Source: Exiguobacterium sp018617385 (GTDB taxonomy: Bacteria > Bacillota > Bacilli > Exiguobacteriales > Exiguobacteriaceae). From it: a DNA stretch of 64,000 bases. The stretch is taken from contig NZ_JACSKA010000004.1 in NCBI RefSeq assembly GCF_018617385.1, positions 124,001 to 188,000 of the forward strand, given 5' to 3'. The notes beneath the pieces are model-generated. The model ran no database searches. It had not been told where the DNA came from and saw only the letters and a list, made by a program, of their open reading frames with translations. This document shows positions 51,438-59,502 of the stretch, piece after piece. The position numbers and the translations under genes are program-made. Each line of letters starts with the position of its first letter. Within the stretch, counting starts at the first letter, position 1.

Positions 51438-52025
51438 TTATTTTTTGACGAGCATGACGAGGACCATTCCCTCATGGACCGTCAACAAGGCACACTCTTC
51501 ACTCCACTCATTTGAAACGGTCAACGCTTGCGCGCTATGGACCGGATGACGGTCGAGTGGATATTTGACCCCCTCAATTGAAATCGTGGCGGTTTTCCAA
51601 GGCATGAAAGACAAGTAATGTCCATCTCGTTTTTTTATCTCGTAATTCCCTGGCCGAGCGAGAGAGACCGTTTGATCCGTCCCATGAAGAACCATTCCCG
51701 GATACGATTCGAGTAGCCCGACGTTCGCGAACGTCATATCAATTCGTCCCCCGAGTGCCCCGTACACATCCATCCGTGTCGCCCCCCGATCGATCGCCAA
51801 TTGAAGCGCAATCTCGAGGTCGGTCACATCCTTTTCAGAAGGATAACGTAGCGCCTCCTCGGGCGGTGGTCCAACAAACGAATCAAAGTCTCCGACCACG
51901 ACGTCTGGTACGATTCCTTCATCTAATAATCTCTGATATCCACCATCGACGCCGATGATAAAAGCTGCATCACGCGGTAAGTCCGGAATAGGTTCCGGAC
52001 TCGCCGCGACGATCAAGATGTTCAT
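51438..52025 (-). CDS. thiN: Thiamine pyrophosphokinase ThiN
   Basis: ThiN (195 aa) converts thiamine to thiamine pyrophosphate with ATP. GVDGGYQRLLDEGIVPDVVVGDFDS (about residues 25-49), EKDVTDLEIALQLA and the GALGGRIDMTFANV stretch are family landmarks. It overlaps thiT by 4 bases. With the TPP riboswitch upstream of thiT, import and activation of thiamine are co-controlled. Confidence 0.96.
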   Translation of the reverse strand: MNILIVAASPEPIPDLPRDAAFIIGVDGGYQRLLDEGIVPDVVVGDFDSFVGPPPEEALRYPSEKDVTDLEIALQLAIDRGATRMDVYGALGGRIDMTFANVGLLESYPGMVLHGTDQTVSLARPGNYEIKKRDGHYLSFMPWKTATISIEGVKYPLDRHPVHSAQALTVSNEWSEECALLTVHEGMVLVMLVKK

Positions 52026-52597
52026 TGACGAATGTCCCGTGTCGCGACACGCGTGAAGCGTGGAGCTGTCGTTAAGAGTAAGACTAATACGATGGCTGAG
52101 ATGACAAACGACGGAACCATATACGTTGCGTTATAGCCAAGTGAATATGCCACGACCGGACCTTCCGCATACTCGGCGAAAAAGACAATCCCTGAGATCA
52201 CGTGAGCCGCATAACGTAATGCCGACCCAATCAGTGCGCCGAGCACTAAATAGGTTGCGAGCGTCTTCGTCGCGCCTTGAGTGGCAGCCTGTTTCACACG
52301 TCCGGCAAAGACGCCGGCCACACCGACAAGTCCGTACGCGACCGTATAATCGAGCAAGAACTGAACTGGCGTAAAGATATAGGCTCCGAACAAGAGTTGA
52401 AGCGTCCCGACGAGCGCACCAGTCGCAAGTCCCCCTTTCAATCCGTGACGAAACGCCATCACAAAGATCGGGAGCATCGCTAGACTGATTGACCCTCCTT
52501 GTGGCAAACGGTATGGGATCAGTAAATCAAAGACTAGTCCAAGCGCCGCGAACAATGAAATTTCGATGAGTGCTTGTAATTTAAAACGTGATTTCAT
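52022..52597 (-). CDS. thiT: Thiamine transporter ThiT (ECF S component)
   Basis: ThiT (191 aa) is the thiamine-binding membrane subunit of an ECF transporter. About six membrane segments, and the family region SISLAMLPIFVMAFRHGLKGGLATGALVGTLQLLFG (about residues 34-69), support this; the general ECF module is not in the window. ATG 52597 has AAAGGAGG upstream. An open frame running 30 codons further upstream passes through the riboswitch terminator and is not coding. Overlaps thiN by 4 bases. Confidence 0.94.
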   Translation of the reverse strand: MKSRFKLQALIEISLFAALGLVFDLLIPYRLPQGGSISLAMLPIFVMAFRHGLKGGLATGALVGTLQLLFGAYIFTPVQFLLDYTVAYGLVGVAGVFAGRVKQAATQGATKTLATYLVLGALIGSALRYAAHVISGIVFFAEYAEGPVVAYSLGYNATYMVPSFVISAIVLVLLLTTAPRFTRVATRDIRQ

Positions 52598-52626
52598 CTT
52601 TCTTCCTCCTTTATTGTGTGAACGAC

Positions 52627-52659
52627 AAAAAGCAGCATGACGTAAACGCCATGCTGCTT
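52627..52659 (-). terminator. Terminator of the TPP riboswitch expression platform
   Basis: Stem AAGCAGCATG (minus-strand 5' half, 52650-52659) / CATGCTGCTT (52630-52639) followed by TTTTTG. It lies between the TPP aptamer and thiT, so TPP binding is expected to end transcription here. Confidence 0.88.
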
Positions 52660-52678
52660 GGATTCGCAACGTGCATTT

Positions 52679-52765
52679 TCGCCACATCCCTACGTCCGTG
52701 TGAACGGAACAGGTTCAAAGGGTTAGCGTATGCCTCTCAGCCACATATTGTGACACCCCTTGCGA
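52679..52765 (-). ncRNA. TPP (thiamine pyrophosphate) riboswitch
   Basis: Reading the minus strand, the aptamer contains AAGGGGTG, the conserved GGCTGAGAGG, CCCTTTGAACCTG and the closing GTAGGGATGTGGCG. These are the invariant THI-box segments in the right order; P1 pairs TCGC (52762-52765) with GCGA (52679-52682). It precedes thiT-thiN, and its terminator is at 52627-52659. Confidence 0.96.
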
Positions 52766-52789
52766 CTCTATCTTGTTGTTCTACCGTCG

Positions 52790-52795
52790 ATTATA
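52790..52795 (-). promoter_or_regulatory. Probable promoter -10 of the TPP riboswitch-thiT-thiN unit
   Basis: A perfect minus-strand TATAAT (52790-52795) preceded by TG overlaps the rpe stop codon, about 25 bases before the riboswitch. No good -35 is seen at 17 bases upstream (AGCATT), so the promoter is probable, not certain. Confidence 0.5.
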
Positions 52796-53447
52796 CACGA
52801 GATGCGCCACGAATGCTATCGATGGCTGCTTTATAATCCGGTTGATTGTAAATGGCCGAACCGGCAACTAGGACATCAGCCCCTGCGTCAATGCAACGTT
52901 TCGCCGTCTCTTCATTGACGCCACCATCGATTTCAATTTCAAAATCGAGCTGACGGTCTTTGCGAAGCTGACTGAGCGCCGAAATTTTCGGTACGACGGA
53001 TTCAATGAACGCTTGTCCACCGAACCCTGGGTTGACGGTCATGAGCAATACCATATCGACGTCTTGAAGGATATGTTCAATCGTAGAGAGCGGGGTGTGC
53101 GGGTTCAAGACGACCCCACATTTCGCCCCTGCCGCTTTGATTTGCTGCAGGACTCGATGTAAATGGTTCGTTGCTTCCACGTGAACCGTCACAATGTCTG
53201 CCCCCGCCTTGACGAAATCTTCGACATAGCGTTCCGGTTGGTCAATCATCAAATGCACATCGAGAACCATGTCTGATTTTTTGCGCAAGCTCGCGAGGAC
53301 CGGTAGTCCAATCGAGATGTTCGGCACGAACTGCCCATCCATCACGTCAAAATGGATATAATCTGCCCCCGCATCTTGAACGGCTTTCACTTCCGCTTCC
53401 AAATTGGCAAAGTCGGCTGCTAAAATTGATGGTGCGATTTTAATCAT
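52791..53447 (-). CDS. rpe: Ribulose-phosphate 3-epimerase
   Basis: Rpe (218 aa) interconverts ribulose-5-P and xylulose-5-P. Metal-binding and catalytic stretches are visible: KIAPSILAADFANL (3-16), YIHFDVMDGQFVPNISIG (about 31-48), LDVHLMI and EIDGGVNEETA. It follows rsgA by 3 bases. Bacillus has the same rsgA-rpe-thiN neighbourhood, without thiT. Confidence 0.98.
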   Translation of the reverse strand: MIKIAPSILAADFANLEAEVKAVQDAGADYIHFDVMDGQFVPNISIGLPVLASLRKKSDMVLDVHLMIDQPERYVEDFVKAGADIVTVHVEATNHLHRVLQQIKAAGAKCGVVLNPHTPLSTIEHILQDVDMVLLMTVNPGFGGQAFIESVVPKISALSQLRKDRQLDFEIEIDGGVNEETAKRCIDAGADVLVAGSAIYNQPDYKAAIDSIRGASRV

Positions 53448-53450
53448 CTG

Positions 53451-54335
53451 TCAATACCTCCGTTTACGATCGTTTAACTCCTCCATAAAGGTAACATAAT
53501 TCTCATAACGAGTTGAAGCAATTTTGCCATCTTCAACGGCTTGCTTGATGGCACACCCCGGTTCATTGATATGGACGCATCCTCGGAACTTACAATCGTC
53601 ATGTCGTTCCACAAATTCTGGGAAACACCATCTCAGTTCATCCGCCTCGAGTTCTTGCGGGAACTCAAGACTTGAAAATCCTGGCGTATCCGCCACAAGC
53701 CCGTCGGCCAATTGAATGAGCGTGACGTGTCGTGTCGTATGTTTCCCACGACCGAGTGATTTTGAGATTTTCCCCGTTGCCAATTCGAGTTCAGGTGCGA
53801 CCGCGTTCAAGAGTGAACTTTTCCCGACACCTGTTTGACCGGCAAACACGCTCGTCTTCTCTTTGAAGAGTCCCCGTACTTGATCGACCCCATCCGAAAG
53901 CTCCGTCGACGTCTCAATCACGTCATATCCGATGGCACGATAGCGGGCGACCGCCTCTTGAATCGGTCCGGTCTCTTCTTCACTGAGCAGGTCCATCTTC
54001 GTTAACACGATGATTGGATGAATTTGTTTGGATTCGATCAATACGAGGAATCGGTCAAGCAAGTGATAAGAAAACGCCGGTTCTTTCACAGAAAAAAGTA
54101 GAAATGCCTGATCGATGTTAGCGATTGGTGGGCGGACGAGATGGTTTTGACGCTCCTCCACCTCTAAAATATAGCCCGTCCCATCTTCCTGATCTTGAAT
54201 GACCACGTCATCCCCGACGACAGGCGAGATGTTTCGTTTCCGAAAATTCCCTCTCGCCCGACACCGAATCTCTTGATTCGACTCGGTCATCACATCATAA
54301 AACCCGCCTTGTAAGCGAATAATCGTTCCTTTCAA
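53451..54335 (-). CDS. rsgA: Small ribosomal subunit biogenesis GTPase RsgA
   Basis: RsgA (294 aa) checks late 30S assembly. An N-terminal OB fold is followed by a circularly permuted GTPase: LTKMDLL (G4), then AGQTGVGKSSLLNA (G1), then DTPGF (G3). The zinc ligands are in CKFRGCVHINEPGC (about residues 250-263). TTG start at 54335 with GGGAGG 8 bases upstream. It follows prkC and a terminator hairpin. Confidence 0.97.
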   Translation of the reverse strand: MKGTIIRLQGGFYDVMTESNQEIRCRARGNFRKRNISPVVGDDVVIQDQEDGTGYILEVEERQNHLVRPPIANIDQAFLLFSVKEPAFSYHLLDRFLVLIESKQIHPIIVLTKMDLLSEEETGPIQEAVARYRAIGYDVIETSTELSDGVDQVRGLFKEKTSVFAGQTGVGKSSLLNAVAPELELATGKISKSLGRGKHTTRHVTLIQLADGLVADTPGFSSLEFPQELEADELRWCFPEFVERHDDCKFRGCVHINEPGCAIKQAVEDGKIASTRYENYVTFMEELNDRKRRY

Positions 54336-54351
54336 TATGACTACCTCCCTT

Positions 54352-54382
54352 AAAAAAGAGGTGACGACACCGTCACCTCTTT
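54352..54382 (-). terminator. Rho-independent terminator after prkC
   Basis: Perfect 12-bp stem AAAGAGGTGACG (54355-54366) / CGTCACCTCTTT (54371-54382) with a four-base loop and a T run on the minus strand. It overlaps the prkC stop codon and comes right before the rsgA ribosome site, so it probably reduces read-through into rsgA-rpe. Confidence 0.85.
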
Positions 54383-56333
54383 ATTGTGCCTCTTTGGCCT
54401 GTGCATATGTGACTGAATCCGTTCGGACGATTTCACCATCGACTTCAATCGTTGCGGTCCCGACTTCGTCCGGGGCAATGACGAGCGTATACGAATACGT
54501 TGTCGTCTCTGTGATGTTATCCCGTAACACTTCAATTTCACCGCGCGCATCGACCGTGCGAATCACGACCTCGACGGCTTTCGGTTTCTTGTCTTTGTCC
54601 GGTTGCTCGACTTCGACGCTCACTTCACGTTCGATGGAGACGTCCGTTGGTTCAACCCCTTCCGATACGATGACCGTAAGTTCCGTTCCCGGATCGACTG
54701 CCGTACCCGCCGTTGGAAGTTGACGGATGATTTGACCTTTAGGAACACTTGTCGAAAACTCATCCCGTCTCACGATTTTCAACTTGTTCTGTTCGGCGTA
54801 AGTCGTTGCCTCGTCGAACGTATATCCCGCAAGATTCGACAGTTCGACTTTGTTGCTTCCTGTCGACACGACGAGTGTCACCGTCACTTCAGAAGGAACG
54901 ACTTCCTCGCCTGGGTCGAGCGATTGCGAAATCACATCTCCGCTGTCGACCGTTTCTGAAGCTTCTGTTTTGATTTCAAGGTCACTGAACGCCAAATCTT
55001 TTAGCATGCGTTCGGCTGCTGTTTGAGACAGTCCCTCCACATTCGGCATTTCGACGGTTTCTTTCCCGGCCGAAACGACGATGGTCACCGTCGTGCCTCG
55101 TTTTGGTTTACGCCCTTCTTGTGGGTTTTGCGAAATGACCTCGCCTTCTTCGACGTCATCGCTCGCCCGCTCCGTCACTTCGACGACGAAACCGGCATTC
55201 TCCAGTTCAGACGTGGCATCCCCGATACTCATTCCGACGACATCTGGAACGACGGCTCGTGACATTTCATCGGCGACCACGTATGCTGCAATGCTCCCCC
55301 CAATTAGGAGCAACACGAGTAAAATCCAAATCCACCATTTGCGTTTCTTCTTTTTGACCGGAGTCACCGCTTCAGGTTCCTGTTCGCTAGACGCTGTGAC
55401 CGGGGTCGGTGTGACCGGTGTCTCTGGTTTTTCTTCAGGCATGACCGGAGTCATGACGAGCGTTTGATCGAATTCATCCTGACTGGCCGAAACACGTCTC
55501 GGCTCATTGGCACGTTCACGACTTAATGACGTCATGCAGTCTTTTTTAAAGGCCGCGACCGAAACATGACGGGCACCTGGTGACTTCGACAATGCTTGCA
55601 TGACACAGTTTTCGAGTGCCTGTGGAATATTCGGATTTAAGTCCATCGGTCGAATCGGGTCGTCTTGCAAATGTTGAAGGGCGACGGCGACCGGTGTCTC
55701 GCCAATGAACGGGACACGACCTGTCAACAATTCGTACAGTACGGCACCGAGCGAATAAATATCTGACTTTTCATCAGCAAATTTACCGCGCGCTTGCTCA
55801 GGTGAGAAATAATGGACCGAGCCGAGTACGGACATCGTATGCGTCAACGTCGCATTCGACATCGCCACGGCAATCCCAAAATCGGTCACCTTCACGTTAC
55901 CGTGCTGATCGATCATCATGTTCTGCGGTTTGATATCACGGTGAATGATTCGATTCGCATGGGCATGATCAATCGCATCACAAATCTGTCCCATGATGCG
56001 TAGCGCTTCATCGACAGATATGTATTCTTCTTGCAAGTATTGTTTTAACGTCACCCCATCGACATGCTCCATGACGATATAGTACAAATCTTCTTCATCG
56101 CCGACGTCATAGATCGCCACGATGTTTGGATGGTTCAGACTCGTAGCCGCATGGGCTTCTCGCTCGAACCGACGTATAAATTGTTCGTTATGTGAGAATT
56201 CAGATCGCAACACCTTGATGGCGACGGTTCGGTTTAAGATCTCGTCATGAGCCCGGTAGACATTTGCCATGCCTCCGCTGCCGATTTGTTGTTCGATCCG
56301 ATAACGATCGTTGATTCGTTCTCCGCTTCGCAT
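54381..56333 (-). CDS. prkC: Membrane Ser/Thr kinase PrkC with PASTA domains
   Basis: PrkC (650 aa) senses peptidoglycan fragments and phosphorylates proteins such as elongation factors. The kinase domain (about residues 10-270) has GSGGMANVY, VAIKVL, HRDIKPQN and DFG. One membrane helix follows (about 330-352), then three PASTA repeats (about 358-560) and a C-terminal Ig-like tail. ATG 56333 is chosen for its site GAGAGG; an ATG three codons earlier overlaps the prpC stop. Operon with prpC. Confidence 0.95.
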   Translation of the reverse strand: MRSGERINDRYRIEQQIGSGGMANVYRAHDEILNRTVAIKVLRSEFSHNEQFIRRFEREAHAATSLNHPNIVAIYDVGDEEDLYYIVMEHVDGVTLKQYLQEEYISVDEALRIMGQICDAIDHAHANRIIHRDIKPQNMMIDQHGNVKVTDFGIAVAMSNATLTHTMSVLGSVHYFSPEQARGKFADEKSDIYSLGAVLYELLTGRVPFIGETPVAVALQHLQDDPIRPMDLNPNIPQALENCVMQALSKSPGARHVSVAAFKKDCMTSLSRERANEPRRVSASQDEFDQTLVMTPVMPEEKPETPVTPTPVTASSEQEPEAVTPVKKKKRKWWIWILLVLLLIGGSIAAYVVADEMSRAVVPDVVGMSIGDATSELENAGFVVEVTERASDDVEEGEVISQNPQEGRKPKRGTTVTIVVSAGKETVEMPNVEGLSQTAAERMLKDLAFSDLEIKTEASETVDSGDVISQSLDPGEEVVPSEVTVTLVVSTGSNKVELSNLAGYTFDEATTYAEQNKLKIVRRDEFSTSVPKGQIIRQLPTAGTAVDPGTELTVIVSEGVEPTDVSIEREVSVEVEQPDKDKKPKAVEVVIRTVDARGEIEVLRDNITETTTYSYTLVIAPDEVGTATIEVDGEIVRTDSVTYAQAKEAQ

Positions 56334-56338
56334 CGGAT

Positions 56339-57073
56339 TCATCCTCTCTTTCTATCTGTGAATTGAACGAGGGCGACCGTGATATTGTCGCTCCCTCCCA
56401 ATTGATTGGCTTCCGCAATGAGTTGCTCCGCTTTTTGTTCGGCGGATACCGTTTGTTGTAACACGTGTTGAATCGCCACATCGGTCATGTGTGTCGTCAA
56501 TCCATCCGTACAAATTAAAATCACATCAAACTCAGGGTCAGCGAGCACTTGCACGTCCGGTTCGACTTGTTCGCTTGAACCGATTGCCCGGGTGATGACA
56601 TTTCGTTTCGGATGAACCCGCATCTCTTCTTCCGTCAATTCACCGAGTTGTTTGAGTACATTGACGTAAGAATGGTCTTCCGTAAGACGTCTTAACTCAT
56701 TCGCCTGGAGCGCATAGACGCGACTATCTCCGATATGGACGATGACCACCGCCTCTTCATTCCAACAAACAGCTGCCACAGTCGTTCCCATCATGACGAG
56801 ATTCGACTGCTTCGCAAACTGCAACACTTGATCGTTCGCCAAATCGATGTGGTGGCGGAACCATCGTTCGATTTCGACAGGGGTTGCCGGGAGAGACGGG
56901 AACGCCCGTCTAAACTCTTCAATCACGATTTGACTCGCGACCTCTCCCGCTGCATGCCCACCCATTCCGTCTGCAACCAGGGCAATCCCGGTTATGGCAT
57001 CACCTAAGATTAAAACTGCATCCTCATTTTGTGTGCGTACTTGTCCACGATCTGTTCGAAATGCTAATTCCAT
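56339..57073 (-). CDS. prpC: PP2C-type protein phosphatase PrpC
   Basis: PrpC (244 aa) removes phosphates placed by PrkC. Metal-binding motifs are all present: RTQNEDAVLI (about 13-22), VADGMGGHAAGE (about 33-44), HIGDSRVY and GGSDNITVALV near the end. ATG 57073 fits the Bacillus start (MELAFRTDRGQVR); an in-frame start 18 codons earlier lies in rlmN and is rejected. Confidence 0.96.
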   Translation of the reverse strand: MELAFRTDRGQVRTQNEDAVLILGDAITGIALVADGMGGHAAGEVASQIVIEEFRRAFPSLPATPVEIERWFRHHIDLANDQVLQFAKQSNLVMMGTTVAAVCWNEEAVVIVHIGDSRVYALQANELRRLTEDHSYVNVLKQLGELTEEEMRVHPKRNVITRAIGSSEQVEPDVQVLADPEFDVILICTDGLTTHMTDVAIQHVLQQTVSAEQKAEQLIAEANQLGGSDNITVALVQFTDRKRG

Positions 57074-57081
57074 CTTTCTGA

Positions 57082-58167
57082 TTACCTCGTTTCTTGTTCG
57101 CGCTCCTTCGCTCGAAGCTGTCCACAAGCGGCATCGATGTCCGACCCTTGCTCGCGACGGATTGTCACGTTCACATTGCGGTCTTTGAGCACTTTTTCGA
57201 AGGCAAAGATTTGAGCTCGCGGTGTCCGTACATAGTCACGTTCGAGTACATGGTTGACGGGAATCAAGTTGACGTGACATTTGATCCCTTTTAATAGGTC
57301 TGCCAAGAGATGGGCATATTCTTCCGTATCGTTGACACCACCAAAGAGTCCATATTCAAACGTGATGCGACGTCCGCTCTTCTCCGTGTAATAACGGACC
57401 GCATCCATCAACTTGTCCAAGTCAAAGGCACGGTTGATTGGCATGAGCTTAGTACGCAATTCAGTCGTCGGTGCGTGAAGTGAAATGGCGAAGTTGATTC
57501 GCATGCCTTCATCGGCAAACTTGTAAATCTTCGGAACAATCCCACTCGTCGATACTGTGATGTGTCGCGCTCCGATGTTGAGTCCATTGTCATGGTTGAC
57601 AGTACGTAGGAAACGCATTAACTCATCGTAGTTGTCGAACGGTTCGCCGATTCCCATGACGACGATGGAGTCGACGCGCTCTCCGGTCGCGTCTAATGCG
57701 CGTTGTACGTCGAGCACTTGGGCTGTGATTTCCCCGGCTTCTAAGTTTCGTTTCAAGCCCCCGAGTGTCGAGGCACAGAACGTACATCCGATCCGGCAAC
57801 CGACTTGTGTCGTGACACAAATCGAGTTTCCGTATTCGTGACGCATGAGTACCGTTTCAATTGAATACCCGTCCTGAAGTTCAAACAAGAACTTGATCGT
57901 GCCGTCCTGGGATTCCTGCTTGACCAATTCTTTTAACGTCGTCAATTGGAACGATGCCTCTAATTTGTCGCGAAGCGCTTTCGGAACGTTGGTCATATCA
58001 TCAAAAGTCGTGACCCGTTTGACGTACATCCAATCATATAATTGTTTCGCACGGAATGCCTTTTCTCCTGCATCGATCACCCATGCCTCAAGTTCGGGGA
58101 ACGTCAACGAATAAAGTGACGGTTTTGCGCCTACGAGTGGATTCTTTTCTACTGCTTTTGGATTCAT
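57082..58167 (-). CDS. rlmN: Dual-specificity RNA methyltransferase RlmN
   Basis: RlmN (361 aa) makes m2A2503 in 23S rRNA and m2A37 in some tRNAs by a radical SAM mechanism. The cluster motif CRIGCTFC gives C124, C128 and C131; the methylated cysteine is C348 (DAACGQ). VVMGIGEPFDNYDE and ISLHAPTTELR are family marks. It follows rsmB by 3 bases. Confidence 0.98.
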   Translation of the reverse strand: MNPKAVEKNPLVGAKPSLYSLTFPELEAWVIDAGEKAFRAKQLYDWMYVKRVTTFDDMTNVPKALRDKLEASFQLTTLKELVKQESQDGTIKFLFELQDGYSIETVLMRHEYGNSICVTTQVGCRIGCTFCASTLGGLKRNLEAGEITAQVLDVQRALDATGERVDSIVVMGIGEPFDNYDELMRFLRTVNHDNGLNIGARHITVSTSGIVPKIYKFADEGMRINFAISLHAPTTELRTKLMPINRAFDLDKLMDAVRYYTEKSGRRITFEYGLFGGVNDTEEYAHLLADLLKGIKCHVNLIPVNHVLERDYVRTPRAQIFAFEKVLKDRNVNVTIRREQGSDIDAACGQLRAKEREQETR

Positions 58168-58170
58168 GTT

Positions 58171-59502
58171 TTATACCTCTTTCTTAAATGCGGCGATATA
58201 GAAGCCGTCGGTCCCGAATGTCGTCGGTAATAATTTTAGTTCAGCACGGTCCGATTCCATCATCGGACGAACAGATTGTGGGAGACGTCCTTTGAGCGTT
58301 TCGTCCCACACCAATCCTTTCGACAGAATATAGTCAGCCTGCGTCTCGTTTTCAGACGGGTCGATTGTACATGTCGAGTAAACTAGCGTACCACCTGGTT
58401 TGAGCAGTGGCAATACGGCATCAATGATTTGTCTTTGAATCTTCGGTAAGTTTTCAAGTTGGGCTTTGTCCTTCGTCCATTTAATATCCGGCTTTCGACG
58501 AATGACGCCAAGGCCCGAGCAAGGGACATCTAAAAGAATCCGGTCAAAACTCTCTTCTTCAAACCGTTCACCTGCTAAACGAGCATCAAGGGCAAGTGCG
58601 GTCACTCCATTGATGTGTAGACGTTTCGCTTGTTGATCAATCAATTTTGCTTTGTGCGGATGAAGGTCAAGCGCGGTGAGCGACCCACCTTGCATTCGCT
58701 CTGCCGTATGCATCGCCTTGCCGCCTGGTGCGGCACATGCGTCTAGGATGACATCGTCTTTCGACACGCCGAGTGCATCCGCGACAATCATGGAGCTCTC
58801 ATCTTGAATCGATAGGAGACCTTCCTCGATAAATGGGGTCGCATGGACATTACCAGACTCTACGACGAGTCCATCTGCCGACAGTTCCGAACGTGACGTC
58901 ATGACGCCAGCATCAGCCAACCGGTTCATCATCTCATCCACTGAAATGCGCTTTCGATTGACTCGAATCGTGACAGGGGCAGGTTCATTGTTCAATCGGC
59001 AAATCGCTTCTGCCGTCTCCACGCCATATAACTCAATCCAGTCTGATACGAGCCATTCCGGATGACTGTGCTCGATGGCGATTCGTTCCGCATCGGTCAA
59101 ACTACTAAAGTCCGGAAACCCTTCCCGAAGCACATTGCGTAACACCCCGTTTACGAATTTGCTCGTTCCGAGATGATGCCCTCGTTTCTTCGCGATTTCG
59201 ACCGCCTCATGTAGGACGGCCCGATCGGGTACTTTATCAAGATAGAAGAGTTGGTAAACGCTCATCCGAAGAAGCGGGAGGACAAACTTGTCGAGCTTCT
59301 TCGGCGAACGGATCCGGTCTTTCAAAATATAATCGAGTGTTCCTTTGCGACTAAGCGTCCCATATACGAGTTCGGTATAAAGGCCGACATCTTTTGGGGC
59401 AACTTTTTTTTGTTTCAAGGTATCATTGACGGCAATCGTCGAATATGCGCCACCTTGTTCAATTTTCATCAGCGTATCAAGCGCTGCTTCACGTACGTTC
59501 AT
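58171..59502 (-). CDS. rsmB: 16S rRNA m5C967 methyltransferase RsmB (Sun)
   Basis: RsmB (443 aa) methylates C967 of 16S rRNA. An NusB-like RNA-binding N-terminal domain (about residues 1-140) precedes the methyltransferase with CAAPGGKAMH (SAM loop), and two catalytic-type cysteines in DVPCSGLGVIRRKPD and STCTIDPSENE. It overlaps the fmt end by 14 bases; the same order def-fmt-rsmB-rlmN is found in Bacillus. Confidence 0.97.
   Translation of the reverse strand: MNVREAALDTLMKIEQGGAYSTIAVNDTLKQKKVAPKDVGLYTELVYGTLSRKGTLDYILKDRIRSPKKLDKFVLPLLRMSVYQLFYLDKVPDRAVLHEAVEIAKKRGHHLGTSKFVNGVLRNVLREGFPDFSSLTDAERIAIEHSHPEWLVSDWIELYGVETAEAICRLNNEPAPVTIRVNRKRISVDEMMNRLADAGVMTSRSELSADGLVVESGNVHATPFIEEGLLSIQDESSMIVADALGVSKDDVILDACAAPGGKAMHTAERMQGGSLTALDLHPHKAKLIDQQAKRLHINGVTALALDARLAGERFEEESFDRILLDVPCSGLGVIRRKPDIKWTKDKAQLENLPKIQRQIIDAVLPLLKPGGTLVYSTCTIDPSENETQADYILSKGLVWDETLKGRLPQSVRPMMESDRAELKLLPTTFGTDGFYIAAFKKEV

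Noticed and set aside
52598..52687. Upstream extension of thiT
   Set aside because: The extra 30 codons run through the riboswitch terminator; the real ATG at 52597 has a strong ribosome site.
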